Of a stretch of DNA of 48,748 bases, positions 38,049 to 45,247 are shown in pieces. The DNA lies in NCBI GenBank assembly GCA_902629855.1, contig CACOSI010000005.1:1-48748 (forward strand), given 5' to 3'. How positions within the stretch are numbered: the stretch's first letter is position 1; every line of letters begins with the position of its first letter. A model generated the notes under the pieces. It had not been told where the DNA came from. It made no database searches and was given only the letters and a program-made list of their open reading frames with translations. Source of the DNA: an uncultured Fidelibacterota bacterium. Its GTDB lineage: Bacteria > Fidelibacterota > Marinisomatia > Marinisomatales > Marinisomataceae. The translations under genes and the position numbers were made by a program.

Positions 38049-38332
38049 TGGATTTATTTTCACATTCTTGGCTTCCATTTATGTATCAATATGGTTTTGG
38101 TCTATTAATTTTTGGTGGAGGGCTTTTTGCTGTATTTAAAGCATATGGGGGGAAAGAGTTCTGGAATCAATATAAGATATGGATTCAGATTTTAATTTGG
38201 GGATTCATTTACGTTTCTTCCATTCACTTATTGATGACTGTTTCAGCTCTGAATGATCTTTCTCAGTTATACCTTGTAATTTTATCTTTATACATATTTA
38301 ATGTCTTTCTATTAACAAGGAAGATTACATGA
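38048..38332 (+). CDS. Small membrane protein next to a Na+/solute symporter
   Basis: A 94-residue protein with three predicted membrane helices (about residues 10-32, 44-68 and 71-90) and no family I can name. It starts at GTG on the last base of the HIT stop codon and overlaps the symporter start by four bases, so translation is probably coupled. Small partner subunits are known for some symporters of the SSS family, such as the small DUF4212-type proteins beside acetate-type symporters. By context this may be such a partner, although its sequence does not let me assign it to that family. Confidence 0.7.
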   Translation: MDLFSHSWLPFMYQYGFGLLIFGGGLFAVFKAYGGKEFWNQYKIWIQILIWGFIYVSSIHLLMTVSALNDLSQLYLVILSLYIFNVFLLTRKIT

Positions 38333-40197
38333 CTACTATTCCTACTTCAGAATTGTTTTGGGTTATTTTAGCAGCTTATGTTTTCTTTGTATTAGGTGCT
38401 GGATTATTCTTTGCGAGAAATAATCAGTCAACTGAAGACTTCTTTTTTGGTGGTAGAAGATTTTCATGGTGGTTGATTGGTATGTCAATGCTGGCTACTG
38501 GTGTTGGATCACATAGTTTTGCTAAATACGCCTCTAAAGGTTTTGAATATGGATTTTCATCCACAATGACCTATATGAATGATTGGTTTTTTATGCCATT
38601 ATTATTATTTGGTTGGATTCCAATCATATATTATATGCAGGTCAATTCCATTCCTGAATATTTTGAACGAAGATTTAACTCAACTGTAAGAAATTTATCT
38701 ACAATAACCATGCTTCTATATCTCATAGGGTATATAGGAATTGGATTATTAGCTTTAGGGTCATTATTGCAACCAATTTTGGGATGGGAAATTAATACTA
38801 TTATTATAGTGGTAGCTATCATATCTGGTACTTATGTATCTTTAGGTGGTCAAACTGCAATTATATTTACTGACTTCTTACAAGGTGTCATTCTTCTATT
38901 TGCTGGGTTACTAATTTTTGGTTTGGGTATTGCTTATTTAGGAGGATTTGATTTCTTCTGGAGCAATTTGTCAGCTACAAATAAGTTACCATTGGCAGAT
39001 TTTAACTCTCCACCTGACTTTAATTTTGTTGGAATTTTCTGGCAAGATGGAGTAGTTGGTTCAGTTGGATTCGCGTTTATGAATCAGGCAGTAATTATGA
39101 GATTCTTAGCATCTCGATCCGTTATTCATGCTAGAAGAGCGACTATGATGAATGTATTGGTTTTCTTACCAATAGGAACTGTTGCAGTTTCTAATTCTGG
39201 TTGGCTTGCTAGGGCTATAGAAAATATGACTCCTGGTGTTATAACAAATTTATTACCAAATGGAAGTGCAAATGGTGTATTTACTGTTGTTGCTTCCCTG
39301 GTAGCTAATTCAGAAGCAATTTTCGCATTTCTAGTAGCAGCAGTAGTTGCTGCTTTAATGTCCAGTTTAGATTCACAAATTAATGCATCAGCAGCGGTGG
39401 CGGTTAACGATGTATATACGCCATTAAGCAAGAATCCTTCTGAAAAAACACGCTTGAGAGTTTCTATGTTTACTTCCCTAATTGTTACTTTTGTTGGGAT
39501 ACAGGCAGCATTCTTATTTGCACAATATGGAACCATCTATGAGGCTCATGGTGCATTTCATAGTGTAGTTACTCCACCAATGGTTACAGTTATTTTCCTT
39601 GGAATTTTCTGGCAGCGCTTTTCATCAAGAGCAGCTGTATTAACGTTTATCCTAGGTGCAGCATTCATTTTCCTTGGGATTGAGTATCCTCAAATTTTTG
39701 TTCAACCATTTTCACATGGGATAGAATATGTTGAAGCAAAACCATGGTCTTATATTAGAGCATTATATAATGTAGTTGCATGTACATCCATTGGAATCAT
39801 AGTAACCTTAATAACGTCAAAACCAAATCACTCTCATTACGAACAAATTAAAGGATTAACTCTTTGGACTATTAAAGATGGCCCAACATTCTTCAAAGGT
39901 TCTGAGGTTAATGAAAATGCAGGAAGTAAAATCACCTTTGACGGTGACATGATTAAAGTTGTGGATGATACAGATAATAAAATATACTTACCTGCAGATT
40001 TAATGAAAGATCTTGGCGCTAAAGAAGGAGATTTTGCATATATATCTGATACAAGGTGGTACTTAGGTGGAATCAAATCTACTCATGCTTACATTGGAAA
40101 AATATCTTCAAGTAATAAAATTGAAATCTCTAAAAATGTCCAGAATCATGGTCAATTTGATTCTTCAAAAAAATTATTTATCGAGCTAGAATTATAA
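38329..40197 (+). CDS. Sodium:solute symporter with C-terminal soluble domain
   Basis: A 622-residue SSS-family transporter. About 13 membrane helices fill residues 1-500. The N-terminus shows S-T-E-D-F-F-F-G-G-R-R-F-S-W-W, then G-S-H-S-F-A-K-Y-A and I-P-E-Y-F-E-R-R-F near residue 105. The helix near residues 330-350 ends in A-A-L-M-S-S-L-D-S-Q-I-N-A-S, a family landmark for sodium-site serines. Residues about 510-622 form a soluble beta-rich tail (F-D-G-D-M-I-K-V-V, then K-L-F-I-E-L-E-L at the end), which plain symporters lack. The substrate is unknown. The following 255-base gap starts with an oligo-T stretch and leads to the TonB receptor. Confidence 0.9.
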   Translation: MTTIPTSELFWVILAAYVFFVLGAGLFFARNNQSTEDFFFGGRRFSWWLIGMSMLATGVGSHSFAKYASKGFEYGFSSTMTYMNDWFFMPLLLFGWIPIIYYMQVNSIPEYFERRFNSTVRNLSTITMLLYLIGYIGIGLLALGSLLQPILGWEINTIIIVVAIISGTYVSLGGQTAIIFTDFLQGVILLFAGLLIFGLGIAYLGGFDFFWSNLSATNKLPLADFNSPPDFNFVGIFWQDGVVGSVGFAFMNQAVIMRFLASRSVIHARRATMMNVLVFLPIGTVAVSNSGWLARAIENMTPGVITNLLPNGSANGVFTVVASLVANSEAIFAFLVAAVVAALMSSLDSQINASAAVAVNDVYTPLSKNPSEKTRLRVSMFTSLIVTFVGIQAAFLFAQYGTIYEAHGAFHSVVTPPMVTVIFLGIFWQRFSSRAAVLTFILGAAFIFLGIEYPQIFVQPFSHGIEYVEAKPWSYIRALYNVVACTSIGIIVTLITSKPNHSHYEQIKGLTLWTIKDGPTFFKGSEVNENAGSKITFDGDMIKVVDDTDNKIYLPADLMKDLGAKEGDFAYISDTRWYLGGIKSTHAYIGKISSSNKIEISKNVQNHGQFDSSKKLFIELEL

Positions 40198-40219
40198 TTT
40201 TCTTTTTTTTAAAATTATA

Positions 40220-40249
40220 TTGACAAATATTTTTCATCTCTTTTAAACT
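40220..40249 (+). promoter_or_regulatory. Candidate promoter for the TonB-dependent receptor
   Basis: TTGACA (40220-40225), an exact -35 consensus, is followed by TAAACT (40244-40249) at 18 bases or TTAAAC at 17. Transcription would start near 40256, just before the three tandem leader elements, giving an untranslated leader of roughly 195 bases. The exact -35 makes this the best promoter candidate in the window. The -10 is weak. Confidence 0.45.
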
Positions 40250-40266
40250 CCCGTAGTTAAAATCGC

Positions 40267-40325
40267 TTTTTAAGATGTTGAAGCAGATCTTAATGAAAAA
40301 ATTGATCTGGCCATGCACTTAAAAA
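40267..40325 (+). repeat. Leader element copy 1
   Basis: First of three tandem elements before the TonB-receptor gene. The outer arms TTTTTAA (40267-40273) and TTAAAAA (40319-40325) are perfectly complementary. The conserved cores are GTTGAAGC (40277-40284) and GGCCATGC (40309-40316). The inner stem pairs AGATC (40285-40289) with GATCT (40304-40308), and the core C40284 can pair with G40309. The loop contains ATGAAAAA. The ATG at 40313 opens a 12-codon frame M-H-L-K-R-V-L-L-L-F-K-S. Confidence 0.8.
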
Positions 40326-40337
40326 GAGTTTTATTAC

Positions 40338-40395
40338 TTTTTAAGAGTTGAAGCAGATGTGGATGAGAAAACATATCTGGCCATGCGATTAAAAA
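40338..40395 (+). repeat. Leader element copy 2
   Basis: The second copy has the same outer arms (40338-40344 and 40389-40395) and the same cores, GTTGAAGC (40347-40354) and GGCCATGC (40379-40386). The GGCCATGC core lies exactly 70 bases after that of copy 1. The inner stem AGATGTG (40355-40361) pairs with CATATCT (40372-40378) over seven bases including one G-T pair. The loop contains ATGAGAAAA. The ATG at 40383 opens a six-codon frame, M-R-L-K-K-S, which resembles the receptor start M-R-L-K-T. Confidence 0.8.
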
Positions 40396-40409
40396 AGTCT
40401 TAGGGGGCG

Positions 40410-40465
40410 TTTTTAAAAGTTGAAGCTAATTTTATGAAAAGGAGATTAGGCCATGCGATTAAAAA
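40410..40465 (+). repeat. Leader element copy 3, containing the receptor start codon
   Basis: The third copy has outer arms 40410-40416 and 40459-40465 and cores GTTGAAGC (40419-40426) and GGCCATGC (40449-40456), again exactly 70 bases after copy 2. The inner stem is now CTAAT (40426-40430) with ATTAG (40445-40449): both sides changed together relative to copies 1 and 2, a compensatory change. Its loop carries the Shine-Dalgarno sequence, and the ATG in GGCCATGC is the real receptor start. Folding would cover the translation start region. Confidence 0.8.
40437..40444 (+). promoter_or_regulatory. Shine-Dalgarno site of the TonB receptor, within leader copy 3
   Basis: AAAAGGAG lies eight bases before the ATG at 40453, in the terminal loop of element copy 3. 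Copies 1 and 2 have no GGAG at the matching place, so only the third copy is equipped for strong initiation. This also fixes the receptor start at 40453. Confidence 0.65.
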
Positions 40466-43188
40466 CAATTATTCTATCCGTATGTCTTATCACATCACAT
40501 TTACTTTCACAAACAGGTAATTTATTAGGAACAGTTTCAGATTCAAATGGTTCCTTTCCATTACCTGGTGCCAATGTTTATTTGGAAGGAACTAACTTTG
40601 GAGGAATAACTGATTCCGGAGGTAAGGTTTATCTTTCAAATTTACCTACAGGCAATTATAAGCTGGTAGTTTCTTACATTGGATATGAAAATCAAGAAAA
40701 AGATATTTATATAGATGAAGAAAGTTTGAACACCTTTGCAGTGGAATTATCAGTTGAAACATTACTTGGAAACGATATTGATGTAATTGGTAATTCTTTA
40801 TTGGGTCAGGCTAGAGCGTTAAATAATCAAAAAAATAAATCAAATATTAGTAATGTTATTTCGTCAGATCAGGTTGGGAAGTTTCCAGACTCAAATATTG
40901 GAGATGCGTTAAAACGTGTACCTGGAATTGCTGTATACAACGATATGGGTGAAGCGAGATTTGGACATGTTCGTGGAACTCCATCTAGTTTTAATTCAGC
41001 AACTATTAATGGCGAAAGAATGCCTTCCGCAGAGGCTACAACAAGAAGTAACCAGTTGGACATAATTCCTGCTGATATGATTCAAACCGTAGAAGTAATA
41101 AAAGCACTTACTCCAGATATGGATGCAGATGCAATAGGAGGGTCTATTAATCTTATTACACGAAAAGCTGCAGGAAAACGTACATCAGTTACAGTTGGAA
41201 GAGGTGAGAATACCTTGGATGAAGCTGGTAAAATAGTACAGTTATCTGGAATGCATTCCAATAGATCAGAAGACAGAAATTTTGGATATATGTTTAATTT
41301 TTCTTTTTATGATAACTGGACGGGTACTGATAACGTTGAAGCAGAATGGGATGATGAAGGAAATATTGTTGAACATGATATAAGAAAATATCTAGTGCAT
41401 CGAGAAAGAAAAAGTTTTGGATTAAGGTTCGATTATAATTTGGCTAGTACAGAATTATATGCAGATCTTAATTATAACGATCGTGATGATTACGAAAATA
41501 GGTATCGTCAAAGAATCAAAGATTTAGATGAAGGTGAAGGAAGCCAGGAGGTAAGAAGGCAAACTAAGGCAGGATTGCCAGGTAATGAATATGGAAGACT
41601 AGAAGATCAAAAGCTTTTTTCCTATAAATTTGGTGGAACAAGTCTTTTAGATAAATTAAAACTAGATTATTCTTTTAAAATTTCTGAGGCTTCAGAGTTA
41701 AGACCCAATGAGAGATATCTGGCTTTAAGATTAAAAAAACAAACTGCCATTTGGAATCAAAGTACTGAAAAGCCAAACTTTACTTTCTCAAATGCAATCG
41801 CTGCAGACTTAAATAATTCGTGGGATTTTAGAAACTTAATTGAAGAACGTAGAGATACTGATGAAAAAGCACAAAGTTTTAAGTTAGATGCTGACTACAA
41901 TTTTAATGATAATTTAAAATTAGAGGCTGGATTGAAAATTAGTTCGAGAAAAAAGGAAAGGCGTAATGAGTTCTACGAATTTGAACCAGTAGATGAAGAT
42001 GCTTTTTTAGCAGGTGCATTTTCAAACATCGTAAGTCAAGATAAAAGTGAATGGTTGAATGACGGTAATGGTACTACTTATAATTCAGGATCTTATGTAA
42101 GTAGAGAATTTCTTGGAAATTTAGATTTATCAAATACAGATCTTTTTGAGAGAGTTATTGTTGAAGAAGAGTTGGCTGGCAACTTCAAAGCCTCTGAACA
42201 CATCACTTCATTCTATGGAATGGCTTCATATGATTATTCAGACCAATTGCTAGTTGTAGGTGGAGTAAGATTAGAAAGAACATCCTTATATGATCTAGAA
42301 GCAAGAAGTTATGATGAAGATAATGATCAAAATAATATCATTACAGCCGCTGATAATGACTATACTGATGTATTACCTTCTTTGCACCTGATATATGATT
42401 TAGATGGTTCATCAAAGATTAGAGTTGCTTTAACAAAGTCATTAGCAAGACCTAATTACTTTGATACTGTTCCATATCAACAAGTAAAAGTTGAAGATGA
42501 AGAGATTAAGGTTGGTAACCCTGAGCTAGAGCCTACCATTTCAACAAATTTTGACATTTCTTTCGAAAGGTATTTTGATGATATTGGGTTATTCTCAGCA
42601 GGAATTTTTACTAAAGAAATAGATAACTTCGTTGTTTATACATCTGGCTATGTAACTCAAGCTGATAATCTGCCAGACTACAATGGTTTTCAATTAGACA
42701 AAGCATTGAATGGTGGAAATGCATCTTTATTAGGAGTTGAAATTGCATTTCAAAGGCAAATATTACCAGGACTAGGTTTATATGCCAATGTTACTGCTAT
42801 TGACTCAAAAATAAATAACTTAGATCCAAAGCTTCAAGAAGACAGACCCGATGTAAAAGATAATCCTATGCCAGGTACGTCTCAGCTTAATTACAATCTT
42901 TCAATATCATATGAAAGAGAGCCAATGACCGTACGTTTATCTCTTAATCATCAAGGAGAGTTTCTTGAAGAATTTGGTGATTCCAAATCTGAAGATAGAT
43001 GGTATGATAAATCAACTTTTGTTGATTTAAATGCAAATTATAATTTAAGAGAAAATATTTCTCTTTATGCTGACTTTAATAATTTAACTAATCAACCATT
43101 GAGATATTATCAAGGAAGTAGTAGATATTTAATGCAAGAAGAATATTATAATACAAAATTTACAATTGGTATAAAGGCTGATTTGTAA
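40453..43188 (+). CDS. TonB-dependent receptor with N-terminal carboxypeptidase-regulatory domain
   Basis: A 911-residue outer-membrane active transporter. It has a signal peptide (M-R-L-K-T-I to H-L-L-S-Q) and then a carboxypeptidase-regulatory-like beta domain (L-L-G-T-V-S-D, P-L-P-G-A-N-V-Y-L near residue 38, G-Y-E-N-Q near 78). The plug follows (F-P-D-S-N-I-G-D-A-L-K-R-V-P-G-I near 145, V-E-V-I-K-A-L-T-P-D-M-D-A-D-A-I-G-G near 212). The barrel runs to the end, with Y-A-D-F-N-N-L-T-N-Q-P near 870. The plug is of the type found in large oligosaccharide or peptide receptors (TonB-Xanth-Caul-like). No SusD partner is adjacent, and the ligand is unknown. Expression is probably controlled through the tandem leader. 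Confidence 0.93.
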   Translation: MRLKTIILSVCLITSHLLSQTGNLLGTVSDSNGSFPLPGANVYLEGTNFGGITDSGGKVYLSNLPTGNYKLVVSYIGYENQEKDIYIDEESLNTFAVELSVETLLGNDIDVIGNSLLGQARALNNQKNKSNISNVISSDQVGKFPDSNIGDALKRVPGIAVYNDMGEARFGHVRGTPSSFNSATINGERMPSAEATTRSNQLDIIPADMIQTVEVIKALTPDMDADAIGGSINLITRKAAGKRTSVTVGRGENTLDEAGKIVQLSGMHSNRSEDRNFGYMFNFSFYDNWTGTDNVEAEWDDEGNIVEHDIRKYLVHRERKSFGLRFDYNLASTELYADLNYNDRDDYENRYRQRIKDLDEGEGSQEVRRQTKAGLPGNEYGRLEDQKLFSYKFGGTSLLDKLKLDYSFKISEASELRPNERYLALRLKKQTAIWNQSTEKPNFTFSNAIAADLNNSWDFRNLIEERRDTDEKAQSFKLDADYNFNDNLKLEAGLKISSRKKERRNEFYEFEPVDEDAFLAGAFSNIVSQDKSEWLNDGNGTTYNSGSYVSREFLGNLDLSNTDLFERVIVEEELAGNFKASEHITSFYGMASYDYSDQLLVVGGVRLERTSLYDLEARSYDEDNDQNNIITAADNDYTDVLPSLHLIYDLDGSSKIRVALTKSLARPNYFDTVPYQQVKVEDEEIKVGNPELEPTISTNFDISFERYFDDIGLFSAGIFTKEIDNFVVYTSGYVTQADNLPDYNGFQLDKALNGGNASLLGVEIAFQRQILPGLGLYANVTAIDSKINNLDPKLQEDRPDVKDNPMPGTSQLNYNLSISYEREPMTVRLSLNHQGEFLEEFGDSKSEDRWYDKSTFVDLNANYNLRENISLYADFNNLTNQPLRYYQGSSRYLMQEEYYNTKFTIGIKADL

Positions 43189-43197
43189 ATTTTGTTG

Positions 43198-43240
43198 TTA
43201 TTATTTTAATCAAAAATAAAAGTAATAATACTTGTTTTTT
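43198..43240 (+). terminator. Weak AU-rich terminator after the TonB receptor
   Basis: TTATTATTTT (43198-43207) can pair with AAAAGTAATAA (43218-43228), leaving one bulged G. Six T residues follow at 43235-43240. The stem has no G-C pair, so it would be a poor intrinsic terminator. I list it because it lies ten bases after the receptor stop and before an unrelated tRNA gene. Confidence 0.25.
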
Positions 43241-43270
43241 CGATAATAATATTAAAAATTTCTACCATCT

Positions 43271-43343
43271 TCCGGAGTAGCTCAGTTGGTAGAGCGAGTG
43301 ACTGTTAATCACCAGGTCGGGGGTTCGAGTCCCTCCTCCGGAG
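43271..43343 (+). tRNA. tRNA-Asn (GUU)
   Basis: A full 73-base cloverleaf. The acceptor stem TCCGGAG pairs with CTCCGGA and the discriminator base is G. The D arm is GCTC-AGTTGGTA-GAGC. The anticodon loop is CTGTTAA with anticodon GTT, the variable loop AGGTC, and the T arm GGGGG-TTCGAGT-CCCTC. The anticodon stem has one A-C mismatch at its outer pair. CCA is not encoded: the next bases are CTT. GUU is a target of Tgt, whose gene lies nearby. The following membrane-protein gene starts 36 bases later on the same strand and may be cotranscribed. Confidence 0.96.
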
Positions 43344-43359
43344 CTTGCATGTCAAGCTC
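43341..43359 (+). other. Hairpin overlapping the 3' end of tRNA-Asn
   Basis: GAGCTTG (43341-43347) and CAAGCTC (43353-43359) are perfectly complementary around a CATGT loop. The first three stem bases are the last three of the tRNA, so this fold competes with the acceptor stem or marks the 3' trailer for processing. No T-run follows, so a simple terminator is unlikely. Confidence 0.5.
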
Positions 43360-43379
43360 AATAAAAGGAAGTAAATAAA

Positions 43380-44354
43380 ATGGATTTTCTAACACTATGG
43401 TCTTTATTGGGTTTTTTATTTGCAGTGTATGCTGTAACCGCTAATGATAGTATTCAAACCTTAGGAACATATATTTCATCAAACAGGGATATCAAATGGT
43501 ATTGGATGTTTGGTTATATGGGCTCCATATTTGTTTTCACAATGATTCAGGGTTTCTCCCTGAATGATCCAGCATTTGGTAGATTAGATAAATTTGAACC
43601 AATTACAATTCAATGGTATCATGCATTAGCTCCACTGGTATTGGTAGCATTAACCAGATTAAAAATCCCAGTTTCTACTACATTTTTAGTTCTTTCTGTT
43701 TTTGCAACTTCTATAGTAATGGAGCAGATGTTGGTTAAAAGTTTTGTTGGTTATGCAGTATCATTTGTGTTTGCATGTGGTTCTTGGTACTTAATTAGCA
43801 AATATTTTCTTTATGAAGGAGAAAAAGGTAAAAATAAATATAATAATTATTGGAGAGCAGCCCAATGGTTAACTACTGGCTGGTTATGGTCAACTTGGTT
43901 AAAACATGATTTGGCTAATATTATGATTTTTTTACCAAGATATAGTACAGTTCAAAGCTTACAGTTCCAGTTATTTGTATTATTAGTAATGCTGCTAGGT
44001 TTGGCATTTATGTTTTATGAACGTGGTGGTCGAATTCAAGAAATTGTTTTATCTAAAACCAATACAAGATATGTTAGATCTGCAACACTTATCGATTTAG
44101 TATATTGTTTTGTTTTATACTATTTTAAAGAGGTTAACAATATTCCTATGAGCACTACTTTCGTATTTATGGGAATGCTAGCTGGAAGAGAGCTCGGTAT
44201 TTGGATGTCAATTGGTTATGGTAAATTGACATATACTGATAGACATAAAAAGGCTATTTTCCCAATGCTATATATGGATTTTTTAAGATTAATGCTTGGT
44301 CTAATGATCAGTGTTTCTTTAGCATATGGAATTCAATGGTATTCTACTTTATAA
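43380..44354 (+). CDS. Divergent PiT/Pho4-like membrane transporter
   Basis: A 324-residue protein with about nine hydrophobic segments. Its two halves repeat a motif order like that of PiT phosphate permeases: A-N-D-S-I-Q-T-L-G-T near residue 21 then I-P-V-S-T-T-F near 99, and H-D-L-A-N-I-M-I near 176 then I-P-M-S-T-T-F near 257. In PiT proteins the paired G-A-N-D and P-x-S-T-T-H motifs line the phosphate and cation sites; here the G-A and the final His are lost. Phosphate or another anion is therefore only a guess. AAGGAAG precedes the ATG by about nine bases. Confidence 0.6.
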   Translation: MDFLTLWSLLGFLFAVYAVTANDSIQTLGTYISSNRDIKWYWMFGYMGSIFVFTMIQGFSLNDPAFGRLDKFEPITIQWYHALAPLVLVALTRLKIPVSTTFLVLSVFATSIVMEQMLVKSFVGYAVSFVFACGSWYLISKYFLYEGEKGKNKYNNYWRAAQWLTTGWLWSTWLKHDLANIMIFLPRYSTVQSLQFQLFVLLVMLLGLAFMFYERGGRIQEIVLSKTNTRYVRSATLIDLVYCFVLYYFKEVNNIPMSTTFVFMGMLAGRELGIWMSIGYGKLTYTDRHKKAIFPMLYMDFLRLMLGLMISVSLAYGIQWYSTL

Positions 44355-44372
44355 AACTTTAGTTTATATCAA

Positions 44373-45206
44373 ATGAATTTAAAAAATAAAACTGTTCTTA
44401 TTACTGGTGGTGCTAAAGGTATTGGTCTTGCAACAGCTAAAAGGATTCTTGAGCAGGGAAGTATGGTAATACTTTGGGATTTTGATCGAGAATCTTTAGA
44501 TGAAACAACCAAAAATTTTCACAATAATGGCTTCGAAGTCTTCTCACAAGTATGTGATGTTACAAACAAAGAACAAATTTATGAAAATGCCCGTATTATT
44601 GACGAAAAATTTGGTGGTATTGATATATTAATTAATAATGCTGGGACTGTTTATACAGGTTATATGCTTGATAGGTCAGACGAAGAGTTAGAAAACTTAA
44701 TTAATGTAAATTTTACCTCTATGATATATACTATTCGAGCATTTATGCCAAAAATGCTTGAAAAAAATTCAGGACATATAATAAATATATCATCTGCATC
44801 ATCCTTAACAGGAGCTCCTAAGCTTGCGGTATATGCTGCAACTAAATGGGCAGTAGCAGGTTTGACAGAATCTTTAAGACTTGAGGTTCAGAAAATGGGC
44901 AAGAATGGCGTCAAATTTTCTTCAATTCATCCAAATTTTTTAAAGAAAGGTCTTTTTGAAGGTACAAAACTTAATTTCATTGGACAGTTACTTGCTCCTG
45001 GTGTAAAAAGCCATGATCAAGTTGCAAAGGTTATAGTAAACAGGGCAATCAAGCTTGGTTTCCACTCTCCAAAAGTTCCATGGATAATGAATCAAATTGT
45101 ACTTCTAAGAGCAATCCTACCAAGTTCATTACTAATAAAGTTCAGTAGTCTTTATGGTCTATATAATATGATGGATGACTATAAAGGATATAATGATGGC
45201 AGATAA
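44373..45206 (+). CDS. Short-chain dehydrogenase/reductase
   Basis: A 277-residue SDR with the classical layout: cofactor motif G-G-A-K-G-I-G-L-A near residue 12, D-F-D-R at the end of beta-2, N-N-A-G-T near 88, catalytic Ser in I-S-S-A-S-S near 141, and Y-A-A-T-K near 155. It ends with a hydrophobic tail (I-V-L-L-R-A-I-L-P-S-S-L-L-I) longer than plain 250-residue SDRs, so it may associate with membranes and act on a lipid-like substrate. The residues after beta-2 do not clearly decide NAD or NADP. No Shine-Dalgarno sequence precedes the ATG. Confidence 0.9.
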   Translation: MNLKNKTVLITGGAKGIGLATAKRILEQGSMVILWDFDRESLDETTKNFHNNGFEVFSQVCDVTNKEQIYENARIIDEKFGGIDILINNAGTVYTGYMLDRSDEELENLINVNFTSMIYTIRAFMPKMLEKNSGHIINISSASSLTGAPKLAVYAATKWAVAGLTESLRLEVQKMGKNGVKFSSIHPNFLKKGLFEGTKLNFIGQLLAPGVKSHDQVAKVIVNRAIKLGFHSPKVPWIMNQIVLLRAILPSSLLIKFSSLYGLYNMMDDYKGYNDGR

Positions 45207-45247
45207 TTTTACTTTACAATTTTTAAATAAGGTTTTAGACTAAATAT

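Noticed and set aside
39126-39536. 136-residue minus-strand frame inside the symporter gene
   Set aside because: It is fully antisense to conserved membrane helices, and its Ala/Thr-rich sequence follows from the opposite-strand codons.
40267-40465. CRISPR array
   Set aside because: There are only three copies with internal dyads, near-constant loops instead of unique spacers, and the last copy contains a gene start.
41335-41345. GTTGAAGCAGA inside the TonB-receptor gene, like the leader core
   Set aside because: It has no matching GGCCATGC, no flanking arms, and encodes ordinary receptor residues; similar short matches in other genes are also chance.
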